From contig RCSZ01000005.1 in NCBI GenBank assembly GCA_014898425.1, positions 434,001 through 498,000 of the forward strand: a stretch of 64,000 bases of DNA, given 5' to 3'. The DNA is from Botryotinia globosa. Taxonomy: Eukaryota; Ascomycota; Leotiomycetes; Helotiales; Sclerotiniaceae. Position numbers and translations under genes: made by a program. The notes below the pieces were generated by a model. That model was not told the origin of the DNA. It saw only the letters and a list, made by a program, of their open reading frames with translations, and did no database searches. Shown piece after piece: positions 46,207-57,412 of the stretch (positions within the stretch are counted from its first letter, which is position 1; every line of letters begins with the position of its first letter).

Positions 46207-47022
46207 ATGCCCTCCGACGACTTGACGAAATGGATAACCTCCGAAGTCGACTTTTACACGCTCCTAGGCATTACTCCCGAATCTTTCAGTGTCTCAGAAC
46301 TCCGTCGAGCATATCGTAAGACAGCCTTACTCTACCATCCGGACAAACTAGGGGACGCCTTTGACCCAGATAAATATGAGCAATTCCAAGCCGCGCATGA
46401 TGTACTCGCAGAACCAGAGTTGAAACAAAAGTATGACAACTATCGCAATGCGCGCGTGCAGAAACAAAGGGCTGCTGCGCTATTTGAGGGCAAGAGAAGG
46501 AGTATGAAAGAGGACTTGGAGGCGAGGGAACGAGGGGGAAGCCTGGGAAAGAGGAGTAGAGAGGATGAGGAAATGGATGCGGAAATCAAAAGGTTGGCTG
46601 AGGAGGGCAGGAAGAGGAGAGCGAAGAGGCAAAGTATGCCTGTGCAGAGGGAAAGTACACCTCCGCAGAAGGAGAGCATACCCAAAGAATCAGACGACGA
46701 TAAAATAGCACGCCTTGAACAACAAATCGCCGCCGCGAAAGCAAAGCGTAAAGCCGAGAAAAAAGTTAAATGTTCGACGCCAAATAAGACATTTAATGAT
46801 AAGAAATCCGGCGATTTTGAGTATTCGACTCCACAACCGAAGTTTAGAGACTCTAAGTCGACATCTACTCCATCTACAGCTCCACCTAAATATTCCTTTT
46901 CGTCCGTTGGGTCAAAAAAGGTGGGAAACGATTTCGCATCTACCATGGAGATGCTAAGAGAAGCGGGGAAGAGGGGAGTGGAGGAACCCAAATCAGATAT
47001 GCAGTCCACTTTGGACACTTAA
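46207..47022 (+). CDS. J-domain protein, Cwf23/DNAJC17-like
   Basis: Single exon, 271 residues. The N-terminal J domain (about 13-78) has DFYTLLGI at helix I, RRAYRKTALLYHPDK with the HPD motif at 44-46, and FQAAHDVLAEPELKQKYD in helices III-IV. The HPD loop stimulates Hsp70 ATPase. A long charged helical region follows (about 85-145, RRSMKEDLEARER through KRLAEEGRKRRAKRQ), then a Ser/Pro-rich tail. A J domain at the extreme N-terminus followed by a basic coiled coil is the layout of spliceosome-associated Cwf23/Cwc23/DNAJC17, but the RRM of metazoan DNAJC17 is not evident. The spliceosomal assignment is therefore moderate; the J-protein assignment is firm. Confidence 0.92.
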   Translation: MPSDDLTKWITSEVDFYTLLGITPESFSVSELRRAYRKTALLYHPDKLGDAFDPDKYEQFQAAHDVLAEPELKQKYDNYRNARVQKQRAAALFEGKRRSMKEDLEARERGGSLGKRSREDEEMDAEIKRLAEEGRKRRAKRQSMPVQRESTPPQKESIPKESDDDKIARLEQQIAAAKAKRKAEKKVKCSTPNKTFNDKKSGDFEYSTPQPKFRDSKSTSTPSTAPPKYSFSSVGSKKVGNDFASTMEMLREAGKRGVEEPKSDMQSTLDT

Positions 47023-47169
47023 TCGACTTCAAACATTCCACGGAGTTCAGATATTTAGCGGCGTTCAGAAATCGCAGGGCGGAGAATTTTCTTTTTGAAT
47101 TTAGCATGGCGTTAAGGATAACCTGTTATATAATAATGATAATAAAGTAATGCCTATACTATAATACAT

Positions 47170-48420
47170 CTACGTCTCAATCCAAGCAGGAGGAAAAGCT
47201 CTGACCCTAATGTTCCTCGCATCTCCCTCTTCTTCATCCTTCGCCTCTACCACAAATTCTTCCCCGGCGTCCCCCTCCTTGCCATGTCCCTCCATCATCC
47301 ACTTACCCATCTCGTCCAATCTTGCCAAACCCAAACCTACGTTCCCCACTCCACTCAACCATTTTCCCACCGGTCTCTTTACACCCACCTTCTTGATATT
47401 TTCGCTTCCTCTCAAATAACTCGCCAAATTGCCTCCTTTATACCCTAGTTCTCCTAATCCAGGCAAGGTTTCCCCATCGGGAACTAACATCATAGGTATA
47501 ATCCTCTTTCTAATCACTCCTGTATGATGCGTCCTAATAGTCAATTCCTGACCGACATAACATCCCTTCCCATAATCAATACCTCCCATAACATCCATAT
47601 TGCTTTCTTGCGGTAGCGCACTCTCCCTCAGTATCTCATCCTGACCCTCAGGAACTCCAATCAGATATCTCCGAACTCTATATATTTCCTCCTCTTGTAT
47701 CTTCAATTCCTCATCTACACCCTCTAAATCCCGCTGTAAATCCCATCCCTTATTCGCCACAATTCTCTTTCCCATCTCGGGTGCCCGATGATCCGCAACC
47801 ATAATACCAGTCCCCTCTCTCGTTCCAACCCCATCCTCGACTCCCCAACAACTATAAATCCCCATTTCTTCCTCGCTCACAACGTCAACATCAAATTTCG
47901 CACGCATCCTATATCTCTTGATGTGTTTCGCCAACACCTCCACTTCCTTTGCATCAACTTCAATCAACCAATTTTCTCCCTCCTTTCCCTTTTCCCCATA
48001 TTTCCCTCTATCCGCATACAGATCCTTATAGATCCAAACATCATTTAATACCCTTCCCTTCGCATTCAAAAACGCAGAATAGAATCCCTTCTTATCCGAA
48101 TTTAACCCCTCTTTGTAGATATCATTCGTGATGACTCCCTGCAAATATTTCATCGAATCGGGTCCTCTCAATGAAATAAGCCTACGGGTTGAGAGGCGGG
48201 TAATGCCTTTCTTAGCTAATGTATGGAACCCAGATTGGACTTGGGATTGTGGTTGTATTGAGATTTTAGTTGACGCGGAGAGGGAGCTTGCAGATGAGGC
48301 AGGAGTAGAAGAGTATTTGCGAGTCCTCGGGATTGCCTGGGCGGAGCAGAATGTACATATATATGCTGTTGCAGGAACAGTAATTGGTCTTTTAGACACA
48401 AGTTTTGATATCGGTTTCAT
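47170..48420 (-). CDS. IBA57: Iba57, mitochondrial Fe-S maturation factor
   Basis: Single exon, 416 residues. The N-terminal 45 or so residues are basic and Ser/Thr/Ala-rich, consistent with a mitochondrial presequence. The tetrahydrofolate-binding GcvT-like fold is recognised from ISLRGPDSMKYLQGVITND (about 82-100), YSAFLNAKGRVLNDVWIY (114-131) and the diagnostic KGCYVGQE (285-292) followed by LTIRTHHTGVIRKR. This is the signature of the Iba57/YgfZ (CAF17) family. Iba57 works with Isa1/Isa2 in maturing mitochondrial [4Fe-4S] clusters for aconitase, lipoate synthase and others. Length exceeds bacterial YgfZ because of the presequence and a Gly/Glu-rich insert near the C-terminus. It lies tail-to-tail with the J-protein gene (147-bp gap), so their 3' UTRs may overlap. 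Confidence 0.95.
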   Translation of the reverse strand: MKPISKLVSKRPITVPATAYICTFCSAQAIPRTRKYSSTPASSASSLSASTKISIQPQSQVQSGFHTLAKKGITRLSTRRLISLRGPDSMKYLQGVITNDIYKEGLNSDKKGFYSAFLNAKGRVLNDVWIYKDLYADRGKYGEKGKEGENWLIEVDAKEVEVLAKHIKRYRMRAKFDVDVVSEEEMGIYSCWGVEDGVGTREGTGIMVADHRAPEMGKRIVANKGWDLQRDLEGVDEELKIQEEEIYRVRRYLIGVPEGQDEILRESALPQESNMDVMGGIDYGKGCYVGQELTIRTHHTGVIRKRIIPMMLVPDGETLPGLGELGYKGGNLASYLRGSENIKKVGVKRPVGKWLSGVGNVGLGLARLDEMGKWMMEGHGKEGDAGEEFVVEAKDEEEGDARNIRVRAFPPAWIET

Positions 48421-48886
48421 ATTGAGTTTCTGTGGGATTATCTTTCCAAATTATTGAGGTATAGCTTGGAATTTGGCAATAATTTTATGTGGATTGGAAA
48501 TAATGTAATGAAGCTTCAATACTTGCTGATGTTGATGACGTAATAACGAGTTATCTATAGGCTGGTGGTGATTGGCTGAAATTTACAACATCATGTCTGG
48601 TTATGAGTATGGTGATGGGCAATTATCTCCATAATCAATGTCACTTTATTACAGCCAAGCATTACAGTGAACTCTTCCAATCACTTCATATTCACATGTT
48701 CAGGTAGCATGTAGAAACTGTTTATGATTTTACTAAAAAAGCAAGCAACCACACAGCTTTGGCAAATCTGGGTATTTGGAAATCACCGAACGAATGCTCC
48801 GAATGCTACCAAATCCAAACTCCCATTGAAATGCCAAAACCATGCAAAACAAAAGAAAAAGATGATACGACCTTAAACGACCTCCT
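48421..48886. other. Intergenic, Iba57 promoter side
   Basis: A 466-bp spacer between two minus-strand genes. It contains the promoter of the Iba57 gene and the 3' flank of Dcp2. No ORF is supported. Confidence 0.6.
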
Positions 48887-51866
48887 TCAATAACCCCTAC
48901 TAGCAACTGCGTCTAGGTAATTCAATAAGAAGCCTTTGTCGGCTGGTGATATTGGTGCTTGGCTTCCACGGCGTGACGAGCCCTCGCCGTTTCCTGATGC
49001 CAGACTTCCGACTCTAGATCTGGATGCAGCACTTCTCGTGGCATCTATGAGATGGTTAGAAGAAGGTCTATCATGCGAAGATGTTCTAGACATTGAACTA
49101 GAAGCTGGCATTGGTGATTTCCCGAATACCGAACTGGGAGCAGGGGTAGGCGATTTTCCGAACAATGACAAAAGGGCATGCTTTTGTTCGACTGACTGGG
49201 GAGCTTGGGAAGTAAAGGATAATGGAGATGACGATGGGCCGGCCAGATTAGATGGTGCAAGGTTCGGCGAATAAGCAGCAATGGTGGAAGCTCCAAGAAG
49301 TGGAGAGGCTTTGACTGTATTCGCTTGTGGCCTTTTGAGGATTTGTGGCTGAAATGATTTCTCTGATGAAGGCCTCTTGCTGCTGTTGGGCATCTCTGAT
49401 CTAGTGGCCGGTTTCTTGGATAAACTCCCATATGATTTAGCATCTTTATTCCCATTGGCTGGACGAGCGAGAATTGACGTAGCTCGAAATGGAAGGTTCA
49501 ATTCGGGGTTCATTTCTGTAATCTCGTGACTAGCTCTGCCAATTGGAGTATTTTCTTTGGAAGCTGTTTGTCGTGAAACTTCGGGTGGCGAAATAACTTC
49601 TACTGCGCTCAATTCCACCGCTGAAGGTGAGTTGGATGGTAGAACTACAGCAGCTGGTGCTGCAGCCAGCGTTGCCGGTTGAGCTGCAGGACTCTTGAAC
49701 ATACCCAATAACATTGATCGTTGGTTTTCACTGATGGGGGGACGAGCTGTTTGGCTCTGACTAGCCGTACTAGGAATACCTCCTTTCATACTAGGATGAG
49801 ACTCGGATGATTGAGCTGCCTCAGTAGGAAGAGGAACAGGAATAGATCGAGAACTTTCTCCCGGAAGCTCAAGAGCTTCAGGCCGCGTAGTATTCGGGTG
49901 CGGCTGAGTCGGACCTTCAGAAATTAAAGAGTTAGAAGTGATATTTACATTTACTTCGTCCCGATTCTTGAACGCGTTTAGAAGTAGCAATGAATGACTA
50001 GTGAGTGCAGCAGCCGGTGCTTCCTTTGGCTGCGGCGGAACCATGGTAGAATGTACATTGGGAAATTGGGGAGGAGGCAGAGGGCCAGAAGTGGTAAAGT
50101 TGGGATGCGGAGGTTGTTGCTGAATATGCTGTGGCACCATTGTTGAATGCACCGGACCTCCGGTAAACAACACTTTCTGGGCATTGGGAGGGAGTGGCTG
50201 AGGATGAATCAAAGTGGGTTGATATGGATGACGTTCTCGCTGCTGTGGAAGTTGTGATTGCATATGCTGCGGTATATGCTGGGACATATGTTGCGGAGCT
50301 TGCTGTAACATGTGCTGTGGTAATTGCTGGGAGATCTGCGCTGGGAATTGCTGTGGCATTTGAGCTGGCATTCTTTGCGGGATTTGCTGTGGTATCTGCT
50401 GCGGCATCTGATGGCGATATTGCACATTGGGAATAGGTCTTCGATCGGAACGAGCTTGGAGATCGGGTTGCTGGTAGGAATAATTCTGCGTTGCACGTTG
50501 CTCTTGCTGTTGTTGTAGTGGAAAAGTAGGTGGAGGTGGTTGGTTTGAGATGTGCGAAGGGCGAGGTACCTGATGATGAGGAGTTTTAGGAAAAGGTATT
50601 TGAGTAATGGCATTTTCTAAAGGTGTTTGCGGATATGGTTGAGTGGGCGGTGGTTGATCCGCAGGAGGTTTACTATGTAAAAGAGCAAGCAATTGCTGCC
50701 CTGAGCTATGCGAAGCTTGTGATTGCGCAGGGTTAATGGCATTGTGTTGTAGTCCCTGGGTCGATGGTTGGACTTGCATTATAGCAGAAAGAGCTAGGTC
50801 GGCAGCATTGCGTCTAGTCCGCTCAGCATCATGCGACACAGTTGCATTATAATTCATGCTTGGTTCAACCAGTTGATCATCCTCAGTGATACCTTCATCG
50901 TGGCTGATATTTCCTGCAGCTTCCAAGTGCTGGTTATTAGCTGCCGTCCTTGCATCCTTTTTCTTTTGATCCAAAATCCACTTCTTAAGTGGAGGGAGGA
51001 ATGGTGCCACCATGTAGAATTTGTTGGCGTTTGCGGCAGCCTCTGGTTGATTTTGTTGCTGCCCTTTCTTTCGATAAGCTGGAAGATCAGATAACCGCCA
51101 CCAATCAATTTTACTAATTTCTTTGCGAGTTTGTGCCTCAAAATGGGTTTCCCTAGGAACGTTTCTGAAAACGTATAATCTGATCTGTTGGCCATGTCCT
51201 GTAACATCGATACCTTTAACTAGACTTCGATCTTTGGGAACGAGTCCTGACTGTTCAAGGTCATAACCAGTCTCTTCGTATGCTTCTCGAATAGCACACG
51301 TAAGGTCGTCCTCATCTTTATTAATCTTTCCACGGGGAAAGCTCCAATTTGCACCCTTTTTCCAACCCTTTACAAGAACGACTTCATCCATATCCGCGCT
51401 TAACAGAATCACACCCCTCACTGGAACTCGGGTCTTGTATAGAAGAAACTCCTCAAAAGCTCGCATGTGTATACTTTCTGAAAAGTTTGAAAGTAGAGGG
51501 CAATGTAGAAATATCTTGAGGCAAAAGTTACGAAGGGTCATCGAGGGTAGGCTTGGGTCCAGAGGCCGGATAAAATCTTCGTAGTACCATTGCGCTTCTT
51601 CGACTTGAAAGCATATTCGAGGAACGTGTGATAGATCAGCCGCAGGAATATTGATTATGAATCGAACACAAAGGTCGTCCAGCCCTGGAAATTTGGTAGG
51701 TGGTCAGTCAAAGTATTTGGGAATGAATTTCAATGTTATTGAGGCTGGACTTGAACAAGGCGAGAGAGTTCTCGAAATGAGAAAGATAGGAAATGATAGA
51801 AGAGTCTACCTGATAAAGCTATCTTCAATACTTACAGTCTTCTAGCTGCAATTTTCTGTCTGTCAT
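48887..51866 (-). CDS. DCP2: mRNA-decapping enzyme Dcp2
   Basis: Exon 1 is 51866-51836 (31 nt, ten codons plus one base); intron 151 nt; exon 2 is 51684-48887; 942 residues. The splice rebuilds LQLEDWLDDLCVRFIINIP, the start of the Dcp2 N-terminal regulatory domain (Box A), which binds Dcp1. The Nudix box is complete: G129-x5-E-x7-REAYEETGY with catalytic Glu about 144-148, after GANWSFPRG. The GHGQQIRLYVF-type Box B region follows. Dcp2 removes the m7G cap from mRNA in the 5'-3' decay pathway in P bodies. The C-terminus is long and disordered: a Gln/Pro/Met repeat tract (about 438-493) and five short Leu-rich helical motifs near 340-348, 575-582, 667-674, 846-852 and 928-935, the type that binds Edc3 and scaffold partners. 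Confidence 0.96.
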
Positions 51867-52877
51867 GTTGTCTTCGCGTCACAAGCATATCCACGACTCG
51901 AGTTTCTTTTCGGGGCGGAGGACGCGCAGAAACGCTTAGGCAAAAACAACCTAAAACCAAAATGATACAAATATGAAGACTTTGTGGCAAATACAGAGTA
52001 AATGGAATGATCTATCTGATAAGAAAGCTTGCGAATCTTATTCCAGTAGATATGGCGATCACAAACTAACGTGAGCTTACTACTGTTATTGAAGGTCGTG
52101 AAATGCCCAGGTGTGGAGTTGTGAGTGGATGAGTTGGTTGTTGATACGGTTGGGGATAAATAATGAGGCTGAGTCAAGAGCTTGACTTCGAGGTCCCGTC
52201 AACCTTGGAAGTTTGGAACCGAAAAAGGGAGCTGGAAAGCCACATTTTCATTCGTACCCAACGCCACATTTGCTCAGCCACTCTACCACGTGATTTTGGC
52301 CATCCGGAGCTAGACCAAGCTTGGAAAACATATAAAGCTTTGACTCGGCAAAATAAGGTTTACTCTTTCACTCTTCACTGGTGGTCCCTCAGATCTGCAG
52401 TTCTAGGTGTCGGATGACGTTTTTTTGATACAGCAATACAGGGGCGCAGTCGAATCTTGGACAAAAAAGTTGCCAGCATGAAAGATAAATAAATGTAAAT
52501 CAAGCTTTATGGCAAGCTTTCGAAAAAGAGTTTGTCGATAAGTAATTTAAATATCAGTATTTCTCATAAAGACGTTTTCTATTTCTACTTACTATTCATT
52601 GAAATCCAAAGAAAAGACATTCATATTCATGTGTCAAAACTGGGACAATCCAAAAATAGTTGCTATCAAGCGCTTTCTGAAACCACTCATAATCGACAAC
52701 CACCAACGAAACGAAGAAGAAACGAATTTTACAGAAAACCCCTAATACAACCGATTAGAGGTTTAAAGGTTCTCAGTTTTAGAATAACCTATTAAAGAGA
52801 AGAACATCCTTTTCGAAAGGCAATTAATTCTACATTATAATCGCACTTATTATTCACACAAACTTCACAACACAATT
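51867..52877. promoter_or_regulatory. Divergent promoter region, Dcp2 / DUF4112 gene
   Basis: About 1 kb between divergent genes. A CACGTG E-box sits near 52286, and a conspicuous AT-rich stretch is at 52490-52860. The 84-codon frame at 52163-52417 shows no recognisable features. Confidence 0.5.
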
Positions 52878-53868
52878 ATGGCTTCATTTGCAGCGAAGTT
52901 CATCAGTAAGAAATTTCTGGGCGAATCAGTCTCAAACAAGTTTGGATCAGAGGTAAAATACCAGTTCACATAACGTCCATCTCTTGAAGAAATAAATTTA
53001 CTGACAGCTTTTCAGGACTTGTACTTCGAAACTGTTCCTGCTTCTCGCTTGGACGGTGTGCCATCAAAAAAGAAGACACAAAAGAGAAGAAAAGCCATAC
53101 CTGCTGGCATATCAGAAAAAGATGCAAAGGTTCTTACCAAAGTCAAGCGCCGAGCTTATAGACTAGACATGAGTCTATTCAATTGCTGTGGAATTAGATT
53201 TGGATGGAGCAGTGTCATTGGTCTCGTTCCTGCGTAAGTTCTTTCACTCCCCATAAAAAGCTTTACTGATATAAAATAGTATTGGAGACGTTATTGATTT
53301 GTTCATGGCGCTTATGGTATTTCGAACATGCAGTCAAGTTGATGGCGGACTTCCAAACAGTGTCAGATCTAAAATGATATTCAATATCGCGCTCGATTTT
53401 GCCGTTGGTCTCATACCATTCGCAGGAGATCTTGTCGATGCAGTTTTCCGCGCCAATACTAGAAATGCGCTCGAGCTTGAAAGACATTTGCGTGACAAAG
53501 GTGCGAAAATATTGAAGGCAAGAGGTGAAAGACTACCTGCCGTTGACGTTACCGATCCGCATGAATTCGATCTTTATGATCAGGAACTCTCAGATGAGGA
53601 GCCTCCACGATATACATCTAGAGCAAACACGGAGACCGTCAGTCCCCGTGAGCCAGGCGGACGGAATCGTCACAGTTGGTTCGGATATGGCAGCAGCGCA
53701 CCCGTAGAGCGAACGACACAACCTGATCCCGAACAAGGACGTCGTATCAAAAGATCAGAGCGAACAAGACAACCCGATGTCGATCAAAGTCGACGCGATA
53801 GAACAGACGCGCAAGATCCTCCACTTCCAGCTCGCCCTCAGAAGGTTAGGAAGAGTGGTAGACGTTAG
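52878..53868 (+). CDS. DUF4112 membrane protein
   Basis: Three exons: 52878-52952, 53016-53233 and 53280-53868 (introns 63 and 46 nt), 293 residues. The first exon (MASFAAKFISKKFLGE) is too short to stand out by length; it is placed by its ATG, the donor after codon 25 and a TTTCAG acceptor. The middle exon carries a basic KKKTQKRRKA segment and VKRRAYRLD. The second splice rebuilds GLVPAIGDVIDLF. Two hydrophobic segments (about 90-113 and 130-153) each end in an Asp motif, IGDVIDLF and FAGDLVDAVFRAN; this paired pattern is typical of DUF4112. The tail is hydrophilic with Arg/Pro/Asp-rich repeats (TTQPDPEQGRR, TRQPDVDQSRR). Function is unknown; it is probably a small integral membrane protein. 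Confidence 0.9.
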
Positions 53869-54638
53869 AGGAATTGTGATTGCTATTTTGAGTTTGAAGG
53901 ACGTTCGAGGAATGTTCCATATTTAAAGGGTCCCGGAAAGGTTCTAGAATGGATCAATTTCTTAATGCCGACATGATTCCCTTTGTTTGTTCAGTAATTG
54001 ATGACGCCTTGGTTTGTAAGTAACAAGGAAACGAAGTTGGTTTAGGCGCGGGGGCTTTAAATGTAATATAAGATACCATACCATAGATGCAAATTAATGA
54101 AAGTGGAATTCCATTCAATCTGATAAACATCTTAATCTCCACATCGTATTCCATTGAAGCCTATTCAAATCCAGATGTACTGATTTCTGAATCATCATGA
54201 CTGATTTTACTCCACCCATTATCAAGACTTTCACCAATACTTCACGCGTTACCGTGGTTTCCTATTGATCTTCAGGGATTAAGATCTGATAAGTTTGCTT
54301 GGCATTGGGTGGAATTTAATTGAATAAGCTGAATGGTTGATTATGTTCAATGAGTGGTTCGGTGATCAATGTACATTGCGTTGCAAATTTCCCAGCCTTT
54401 TTTTCAACGCGAACGCGAAACTTAGCGCGTTAATTATTTGGGCACGTGACGCGTACTGAAAAGCTCTTAAGGAGCGCGGTTTCTCTTGATCCATCCTCGG
54501 ACACATTCACACATACACATACATACTTTCTATTCCATACAACATATAAAGTCAAACAACTTCTCGACCTCTTTCTTCTTTACATATTCTACATACCAAT
54601 AATCAATTCCCTTTTTACGCTCAATTTATTAAATCACA
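53869..54638 (+). promoter_or_regulatory. RNR small-subunit promoter with MCB-like boxes
   Basis: ACGCGT, the MluI cell-cycle box bound by MBF-type factors, occurs at 54244-54249 and 54449-54454. AACGCGAACGCGAAA (54406-54420) and GCGCGT (54425-54430) lie between. A CACGTG E-box sits at 54443-54448. A further ACGCGT is in intron 1 (54725-54730). G1/S control of RNR genes through such boxes is established in yeasts; here it is inferred. Confidence 0.6.
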
Positions 54639-56072
54639 ATGAGTCTCCAAGAAACTCCCTCAAAGGCTGTACGTTTTCACGCGCCACCCCTCCATTAATT
54701 ATTTCCCCTCGATTCATCTATTTTACGCGTCAACATTATACTGACTTGGAACTCATATAGGCTGCCTCTGGTATCGAAAACATGAAGATGGAATCACCCG
54801 TCAAGAAGATCAACTTTGGCGGAAAAGAGAACTCAGCATTTGAAGCTGACGCGCCAATTGTCGAAGAAGTCAAGAAGCCAATTGTCGAAGAACAAAAAGT
54901 TGTTGCAGTTGCTCCAGGAATCAAGCCAGAAGAAGCAGATGAGCCTCTTCTCCAAGAGAATCCAAACCGTTTCGTCCTCTTCCCCATTAAGTACCATGAG
55001 GTAAGTCGCGTCTCTCTCTTCGCGTGTCATCGCGTACAGTGCTAACATATAACTGCGAACAGATTTGGCAAATGTACAAGAAGGCAGAGGCATCTTTCTG
55101 GACCGCAGAAGAGATTGATTTGTCAAAGGATCTTCACGACTGGAATGAGAGACTCAATGACGACGAGCGTTACTTCATTTCCCACGTCCTCGCATTCTTC
55201 GCAGCATCCGATGGAATTGTCAATGAGAACTTGGTTGAGAGATTCAGTGGTGAAGTTCAAATTCCAGAGGCTAGATGCTTTTATGGTTTCCAAATCATGA
55301 TGGAGAACATCCACTCCGAAACATACTCCCTTCTCATCGACACATACATCAAGGAGCAATCCCAAAAGACATATCTTTTCAACGCTATTGAGACCAGTAA
55401 GTCGCAACCATTCTCAATAGACACGTAGCACATCATCTAACATCATCGATAGTTCCTTGTATTAAGAAGAAGGCCGACTGGGCTGTCAAGTGGATTCAAG
55501 ACAAGAACTCCACCTTTGCTCAACGTCTCGTCGCTTTCGCTGCCGTTGAAGGTATCTTCTTCTCTGGTTCCTTCGCTTCCATCTTCTGGCTCAAGAAGCG
55601 TGGTCTTATGGCTGGTCTCACCTTCTCCAACGAACTCATCTCCCGTGATGAAGGTCTTCACACCGATTTCGCATGCCTCCTTTTCTCTCACCTCAAGCAC
55701 CGCCCATCCAAGCAAGCCGTTCAAGACGTTATCACCGAAGCTGTCGAGATCGAACAAGAGTTCTTGACCGAGGCTCTTCCTTGTGCTCTCTTGGGAATGA
55801 ACTCCAACCTCATGAAGCAATATATCGAGTTCGTTGCTGATCGTCTTCTCCTATCTTTGGGTAATGACAAGTACTACAAATCTGCCAACCCATTCGACTT
55901 CATGGAGAACATTTCCTTGGCTGGAAAGACCAACTTCTTCGAGAAGAGAGTTGGTGATTACCAAAAGGCTGGTGTTATGGCCGGTACTCAAAAGAAACAC
56001 GAGGATACTGAGGCACAAACTGAGGCCAAGGCAGAGAACGGAGGTGACTTCAACTTTGACGAAGACTTCTAG
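54639..56072 (+). CDS. RNR2: Ribonucleotide reductase small subunit (R2)
   Basis: Four exons: 54639-54668, 54761-55000, 55063-55396 and 55453-56072 (introns 92, 62 and 56 nt), 407 residues. It is the class I R2 beta subunit, which generates the tyrosyl radical for conversion of NDPs to dNDPs. All di-iron ligands are seen at canonical spacing: D140 (FFAASDG), E171 and H174 (MENIHSE), E234 (VEGIFF), E268 and H271 (RDEGLH). The radical Tyr is Y178. The C-terminus NFDEDF is the peptide that docks on the large subunit. Exon 1 encodes only [10 protein letters not shown]; the N-terminal 85 residues are variable and acidic/Lys-rich with tandem VEE(V/Q)K-PIVEE-like repeats. MCB-like promoter boxes lie upstream. 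It is convergent with the SRP14 gene. Confidence 0.97.
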
Positions 56073-56816
56073 ATGTTGTCTTCAAAGTTACCTCTTTTTT
56101 TTTTTCTGTGTCAAGATGATTGGCTTGGCTCTTGTCTTTGTACAACTCTTCACTTCTACACGGGGCTTGCATACATAGATGTGTCGCGGGTTGGTGGTTT
56201 GTACAAATAGTTTTTAAACATGAAGGAGTTTTGGTGTTGGGAAAAATTTGGGTGGGTGGCGGGCATGAATATGAACTTTTACAACACATGTCATTTGGAC
56301 ATAGATGAGGGATCGATAGGGATATCGTGGTGGGAGTATACCATGATGGGATGGATGGATAGGATAATTGATGATATAACTAGTTAGCGTTAACGAATAC
56401 ACTTTTTTCACTCACCCGAGGATTTCATTTGCGCTTGCTGTGATAGGACCGTGATTCTCACCGGCTTTGGATCTGACTGACTGTGGTATGATGTTCCTGG
56501 ATAGCTTTTGGAATATCTTGAGATATGTCGAAAAGACGCGCATGTATATCTTCTATGACCATAACTCCACTGCCATCCTCGCCATGCAAACTTTCATAGT
56601 ATACCTACTGTCCGCACTAGCACAACTAAATCCATATTATATACAGGTTTCCATTTCGGCCCTCTAGATTTCGCGAAAGAGCAAGGGAAGATCCATTGAC
56701 GATGTGGTGATAACTGTACGCAGACCTTTTACGAAATCCGCCAATTACACCTGAATCCTCTTTGTCTTCCTCTTCTCCTTTATCCCCCTGAACGATGTAA
56801 TCTCTCAATCAACAAT
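56073..56816. other. Convergent intergenic spacer, RNR2 / SRP14
   Basis: 3' flanks of two convergent genes. A T-rich tract (12 T) lies 20 bp after the RNR2 stop. No gene is seen. Confidence 0.6.
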
Positions 56817-57412
56817 TCATTTCTTCCCCTTCTTCTTCTTTCCCTTTCCACCTTGTGGTTGCGTCTGTGTTTGCGCTTGTCCCTTTCCAGTATCCTTCTT
56901 CTCATCTACTTCCTCCTCTGCAGGCGCCTCAGCCATATTGATCTCCCCCAGCCCCTCTTTCTCCTCCGTCTCGGGTAATCCACACATGAGCTTTCCGAGT
57001 CGTCCCATGATTTGTATGAGGCGCGATACTTCTGCAGCTTTGTTGGTGGTGTATTTGAGGTTTACGCCGGAGCGGGGGTTGAAAGTTGTGAGAGTGAGGG
57101 TACCGCGGGGTTGAGATTCTGGTTTTGCGGAGGTGGAGGGTGGAGGGGTGGAGGTCGGTTTGGGTAGGCGCGGTTTGGTGGCTGTGGAGTGTGTGGTGGA
57201 GGGGGCGTGTGGGGAGGAAGGTGCGTGCAGAAGGGTGTATTTAGTTGTTATGCGGGTCTGTGGGAGAGAGGGAGGGTTAGCTTGTTTGATTTGACTGGGA
57301 GGGGGAGAATTGCGAGGAAGGGGGGGGGGGGGACACGTACGGTACTAGGATGTGCTTTTAACAACAGCGAAGATTGTGTGAGCCATTCTTGGGCAGTATC
57401 TAAATGTGGCAT
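56817..57412 (-). CDS. SRP14: Signal recognition particle subunit SRP14
   Basis: Exons 57412-57341 and 57257-56817 with an 83-nt intron (GTACGT donor, branch GCTAAC, CACAG acceptor), 170 residues. Exon 1 encodes MPHLDTAQEWLTQSSLLLKA, so most of the first helix would be missed without the splice. Exon 2 continues TTRITTKYTLL, a Pro/Ser/Thr-rich insert, then LTLTTFNPRSGVNLKYTTNK and AAEVSRLIQIMGRLGKLMCG, the conserved strands and last helix of the SRP9/14 fold. The C-terminus is Lys/Gly-rich (GKGKKKKGKK), fitting RNA binding. SRP14 binds the Alu end of SRP RNA and acts in elongation arrest during co-translational targeting. A run of 12 G (plus strand, 57321-57332) lies in the intron. Confidence 0.92.

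Noticed and set aside
46440..47018. 192-codon frame antisense to the J-protein gene
   Set aside because: It mirrors the Lys/Glu-rich coding strand of a clear J-protein; its Leu/Ser-rich content is the expected antisense shadow.
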